Source: Desulfobulbaceae bacterium UBA2213 (GTDB taxonomy: Bacteria > Desulfobacterota > Desulfobulbia > Desulfobulbales > Desulfocapsaceae). From it: a stretch of 8,357 nt of DNA. The translations under genes were made by a program, and so were the position numbers. Shown one piece after another: positions 5,942 to 8,357 of this stretch. The stretch spans positions 10,506 to 18,862 of the forward strand of contig DCUN01000205.1 in the NCBI GenBank assembly GCA_002327225.1. The letters are read 5' to 3'. Below the pieces are notes generated by a model. That model saw only the letters and a list, made by a program, of their open reading frames with translations, ran no database searches and was not told where the DNA came from. The number at the start of each line of letters is the position of its first letter. Within the stretch, counting starts at the first letter, position 1.

Positions 5942-6454
5942 TCAGTATCTGATTTGATCCAGGAAATGTTTCTGACTATACCTCTTCCTGATCTGCTGAA
6001 AGAACCGCATGGACAGAAAGTAACTGCCTACGGCGCAGGGAAAAGCCATAACTGCCCCGCCGACCACAAGGACAATCACCGCTTCATAACCAAGATCACC
6101 CAGCACCATCAGTGACTTATACCATCCCTGATGGTGCTGCAGGATGTCCACCGCCTCTTTTATCCGGCTCCATGTGAGTTCGTACGGGGTAAGGACATTG
6201 CCGATTATGGTAGAGAGGTAATACTGAGGAACAAAGGTAAGTGGATTACTCACCAGAAAACTTGCCAACAATGCAGTGATGGTTGAGGTTCTGGTCATAA
6301 GAGTGATCAGAACAATGAAAATGGTATGCAGAGGCATAATAGGAACAACACCTATAAAAACACCGATGGCAGCGCCAAGGGCCAAAGATTGGGGATCGCC
6401 TTTCAGGCGCATGAATTTTAAATAAAAATATCTGGTCCTTCGTCGCGGATTCAT
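5942..6454 (-). CDS. DUF2062 membrane protein (distal paralogue)
   Basis: A 170-residue DUF2062 protein of unknown function. Landmarks are the basic N-terminus MNPRRRTRYFYLKFMRLKGDP, the family glycine-rich helix ALGAAIGVFIGVVPIMP (25-41), the NPLTFVPQYY motif (70-79), and a C-terminal hydrophobic segment (about 124-147). Two to three membrane helices are likely. The ATG at 6454 has GAGG at 8-nt spacing. It lies 16 bp after a paralogue with about two-thirds identical residues (112 of 166 by ungapped hand alignment), and is the last gene of the tsaD cluster. DUF2062 domains occur alone or fused to glycosyltransferases, so an envelope role is possible but not shown. Confidence 0.85.
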   Translation of the reverse strand: MNPRRRTRYFYLKFMRLKGDPQSLALGAAIGVFIGVVPIMPLHTIFIVLITLMTRTSTITALLASFLVSNPLTFVPQYYLSTIIGNVLTPYELTWSRIKEAVDILQHHQGWYKSLMVLGDLGYEAVIVLVVGGAVMAFPCAVGSYFLSMRFFQQIRKRYSQKHFLDQIRY

Positions 6455-6470
6455 CTGCTTTCCCTCACTC

Positions 6471-6971
6471 TCAATTCAGCAGATGTTTCTGTTCGCGTCT
6501 CTTTCTTAATTTTATAAAGAGAGGCAGAGAAAGAAAATAACTGGCGACAGCAAAGGGAAACGCCAGAACCGCCCCACCAACCAGAAGGACAATCACCGCC
6601 TCATAACCAAGCTCGACAATAATCATCAATGATTTATAGAACCCCGGATCCTGAAGCATGAGATCCATCGCCTCTTTTATCCGGCTCCAGGTGAGATCAT
6701 ATGGAGTCAGGGCATTGCCAATGGTGGTGGAAAAGTAATATTGGGGGACATAGGTAAGAGGATTCGCGGCCAGAAAGCTTGATAATATGGCCGCAATAGT
6801 TGAGGATCTGGTCGCAACAGTGACCAGAACGACAAGAATGGTCTGGAAAGGCATGATAGGAAGAATACCCAGAAAAACACCAATGGCAGTACCAATAGCC
6901 AAGGATTGGGGATCACCTTTCAGGCGCATGAATTTCACATAAAAATACTTGATACTTCGCTTCGGATTCAT
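6471..6971 (-). CDS. DUF2062 membrane protein (proximal paralogue)
   Basis: A 166-residue DUF2062 protein with the same architecture as its downstream neighbour: MNPKRSIKYFYVKFMRLKGDP at the start, the glycine-rich helix AIGTAIGVFLGILPIMP (25-41), ANPLTYVPQYY (69-79), the shared TPYDLTWSRIKEAMD block (89-103) and a hydrophobic C-terminal segment LGYEAVIVLLVGGAVLAFPF (121-140). Function unknown. It starts 15 bp after the tsaD stop, so it is very probably co-transcribed. The Shine-Dalgarno is weak (GAG shortly before the ATG), suggesting translation partly by coupling to tsaD. The pair is a clear tandem duplication. Confidence 0.85.
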   Translation of the reverse strand: MNPKRSIKYFYVKFMRLKGDPQSLAIGTAIGVFLGILPIMPFQTILVVLVTVATRSSTIAAILSSFLAANPLTYVPQYYFSTTIGNALTPYDLTWSRIKEAMDLMLQDPGFYKSLMIIVELGYEAVIVLLVGGAVLAFPFAVASYFLSLPLFIKLRKRREQKHLLN

Positions 6972-6986
6972 TAGCTCATGTATTTT

Positions 6987-8096
6987 CTAAAGTTGAGACC
7001 GTGAATAGACATCCTGATCATAAGAGCCTGGCGCTGAGTGCCGCGAGTAATAAAAACCCGCCAGGGCAATCATCGCTCCATTGTCCGTACAAAAAGAAGG
7101 CCGTGGGACAAAGAACGCTTTCTCCTCCTGCCGACAACGCTTCAGCATGGATTCGCGCAGTCGTGGATTGGCTGAAACCCCGCCACCGAGGACAATCGTC
7201 CGGATATTGTGTTTCCTCGCGGCCAGCATCGTCTTCTCTACCAGGACATCGACAATGGCCTCTTGAAATGAGGCGCAGATGTCAGGGATTTGCAGGGGAA
7301 GCCCCATCTGCCTGCTCTGATTACAGTGATTCAGCACGGAGGTCTTCAGACCGGAAAAGCTGAAATCAAGCGAGTCTTCTTCGACGGCCATGGATGGCCC
7401 AGTGCCGCTCGCGCAGGCACCGGATGGCCAAGTGTCACGCGCTCCGGGGATGGATGAAGCGTGACTTCCATGGATGGATAAAGAGCGGCCGAGCCAGGCC
7501 CTGGGAAATTTGATGGCAGCACTGTTGCCAGCTCCGGCCTCAGCGGAAACATGTGGGCCGCCTGGATAGGGAAGGCCCAGGATTTTTGCCACCTTATCAA
7601 AGGCTTCACCTGCGGCATCGTCTCGGGTTCTGCCCAGGAGCAGAAAAGAAGTTTGGCTTCGTGCGAGATAGATCGAGCTGGTCCCGCCGGAGACGATGAG
7701 GGCAATGTAGGGAAATGCAGGCTTATCCTCTTCCAGAAACACTGCCAGCAGATGCCCCGCCATATGGTCAACCCCGACAAAAGGAATTCTGCTGACAGAG
7801 GAGAGGGCCTTGGCGTAATTAAAACCAACAAGCAGCGAGCCGATCAGACCGGGCCCCTGGGTGACCGCAATCAGATCAATATCGCTATGCGTCACACAGG
7901 CCCGGTCCAGCGCCTCATGGACGATGGGCACAATAGACTCAAGATGTTTACGGGATGCAAGCTCCGGCACCACCCCGCCAAAACGGGTGTGGATATGATC
8001 CTGACTACTGAGCACGCTGGAAAGCAAGGTGTTGTCATCTCTGAGAACAGCCGCCGCCGTATCGTCGCATGAAGTTTCTATTCCAAGAGTGAGCAT
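6987..8096 (-). CDS. tsaD: tRNA N6-adenosine threonylcarbamoyltransferase TsaD, with in-frame insertion
   Basis: TsaD (Kae1/Qri7/YgjD family) transfers the threonylcarbamoyl group to A37 of ANN-decoding tRNAs, working with TsaB and TsaE in bacteria. The 369-residue product begins MLTLGIETSCDDTAAAV. It shows ELASRKH (45-51), the metal-binding HMAGH motif (H111, H115), SGGTS (136-140), GEAFDKVAKILGLPYPGGP (163-181), LDFSFSGLKT (243-252), GGGVSANPRLR (304-314) and CTDNGAMIA (336-344). All catalytic elements seem intact. Between KFPR and LDFSFSGLKT, residues 200-242 form an unusual stretch rich in Ser, Gly, Ala and Pro where relatives have fewer than about ten residues; this explains a length about 30 residues above E. 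coli TsaD. The ATG at 8096 is chosen because the family N-terminus starts there; a GTG at 8171 would add 25 residues with no family match. The Shine-Dalgarno is poor. A TACAAT (8147-8142) may be a -10, without a clear -35. Confidence 0.93.
   Translation of the reverse strand: MLTLGIETSCDDTAAAVLRDDNTLLSSVLSSQDHIHTRFGGVVPELASRKHLESIVPIVHEALDRACVTHSDIDLIAVTQGPGLIGSLLVGFNYAKALSSVSRIPFVGVDHMAGHLLAVFLEEDKPAFPYIALIVSGGTSSIYLARSQTSFLLLGRTRDDAAGEAFDKVAKILGLPYPGGPHVSAEAGAGNSAAIKFPRAWLGRSLSIHGSHASSIPGARDTWPSGACASGTGPSMAVEEDSLDFSFSGLKTSVLNHCNQSRQMGLPLQIPDICASFQEAIVDVLVEKTMLAARKHNIRTIVLGGGVSANPRLRESMLKRCRQEEKAFFVPRPSFCTDNGAMIALAGFYYSRHSAPGSYDQDVYSRSQL
7388..7477. repeat. Degenerate GGATGG repeat/palindrome cluster inside tsaD
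   Basis: GGATGG occurs four times on the plus strand at 7392, 7422, 7448 and 7472 (steps of 30, 26 and 24 bp). The two outer copies belong to the identical 10-mer CCATGGATGG (7388-7397 and 7468-7477). The first two units continue similarly (GGATGGCCcAGTG and GGATGGCCaAGTG). Between them lie inverted repeats: GTGCC/GGCAC (7402-7406, 7416-7420) and GTCACGC/GCGTGAC (7434-7440, 7459-7465). The array coincides with the extra residues of TsaD and keeps the frame open, so it looks like an inserted repetitive element. It is present once in this window, so dispersal in the genome is inferred. Confidence 0.7.
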
Positions 8097-8172
8097 GATA
8101 TAAATTCTTTGGAGAAAAAGAAAAGACGTTGTTTTAAAATAATTGTAACAGTGAGATGTTTTGACCGGCACA

Positions 8173-8222
8173 GGAAACCGTTCTGAAACGAACGAAATTC
8201 CCGTTCATTTCAGAACGGTTCC
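8173..8222 (-). terminator. Long hairpin after the right-edge gene
   Basis: Arms of 17 bp (8178-8194 and 8202-8218) surround a 7-nt loop; GGAA/TTCC extends the stem at its base with a one-base bulge. The only internal mismatch (8189/8207) is C-A in a plus-strand transcript but a G-U wobble in a minus-strand one, so the fold is better on the minus strand. The stem starts immediately after the stop codon of the partial minus-strand gene at 8223. The following tail is only weakly U-rich, so efficiency is uncertain. It also separates that gene from tsaD, about 75 bp downstream. Confidence 0.65.
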
Positions 8223-8357
8223 TTAATATTTCTTGGCAGAAACAGAGGATTCAGGGTAATAAATGATTTTTCCAACTATATGATCACTTTTTGGGAAAAA
8301 GTCAACGTCCGCATGGAACAGGAATCCAATCATCATGTATTCATCATCAAAAGAAAA
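8223..8357 (-). CDS. 3' end of an unidentified protein (partial)
   Basis: A frame open from the window edge to a TAA encodes 44 C-terminal residues including FSFDDEYMMIGFLFHADVDF and FPKSDHIVGKIIYYPESSV, ending SAKKY. It is accepted as coding because it is open to the edge, has ordinary protein-like composition and is followed at once by a strong hairpin on the same strand. No family is recognised from so short a tail. The gene runs in the same direction as tsaD and lies upstream of it, so read-through into tsaD is possible. Confidence 0.55.
   Translation of the reverse strand, partial: FSFDDEYMMIGFLFHADVDFFPKSDHIVGKIIYYPESSVSAKKY

Noticed and set aside
7388..7477. CRISPR-like interpretation of the repeats inside tsaD
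   Set aside because: The repeats are too short and degenerate, the spacers are unequal and themselves palindromic, and the array is inside a conserved reading frame without cas genes nearby.
8097..8171. 25-codon N-terminal extension of TsaD from a GTG
   Set aside because: TsaD proteins begin just before GIETSCDDT; the added residues are not conserved and abut the terminator hairpin.

Overview
The window looks like a chromosomal segment of a Gram-negative bacterium, most likely a Desulfobacterota (delta-proteobacterial, Desulfobulbales-like) relative. This is inferred from gene content: a small membrane-anchored CxxCH heme protein, a geranylgeranyl-reductase-type flavoprotein, tandem DUF2062 membrane proteins and a DUF445 protein. 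There is no rRNA or other decisive taxonomic marker, so the placement is an inference.

Layout from left to right. Positions 2-2411 hold a minus-strand pair: a gph-like HAD phosphatase overlaps a DUF445 membrane-anchored protein by 20 bp and is followed by a 16-bp perfect hairpin. Positions 2412-3935 form an accessory patch without housekeeping genes. It contains two consecutive in-frame plus-strand remnants resembling the C-terminal tail of IS200-like/REP-associated (Y1_Tnp) transposases, a short direct-repeat cluster, and a complete minus-strand MazE/MazF-type toxin-antitoxin pair. That pair has a strong ribosome-binding site and a promoter whose -10 area lies in a perfect 12-bp palindrome. 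Positions 3936-5852 carry three plus-strand genes: a YaiI/DUF188 (UPF0178) protein, an FAD-dependent geranylgeranyl-reductase-family enzyme, and a small membrane-anchored protein with two CxxCH motifs. Positions 5942-8096 carry a minus-strand cluster: tsaD (tRNA t6A37 modification) followed at about 15-bp spacings by two paralogous DUF2062 membrane proteins. The right edge holds the 3' end of another minus-strand gene and its hairpin terminator.

Most genes are recognisable housekeeping or conserved families. The most unusual observation is inside tsaD: between the KFPR and LDFSFSGLKT segments lies an in-frame stretch of about 43 residues where other TsaD proteins have only a few. Its DNA is a cluster of degenerate GGATGG-type repeats with inverted repeats, as expected of a repetitive palindromic element that inserted into a core gene and is tolerated as a surface loop. 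The tandem transposase tails, the palindromic mazEF operator and the recent-looking DUF2062 duplication are secondary points. I see no evidence for a large undescribed multi-gene system here.
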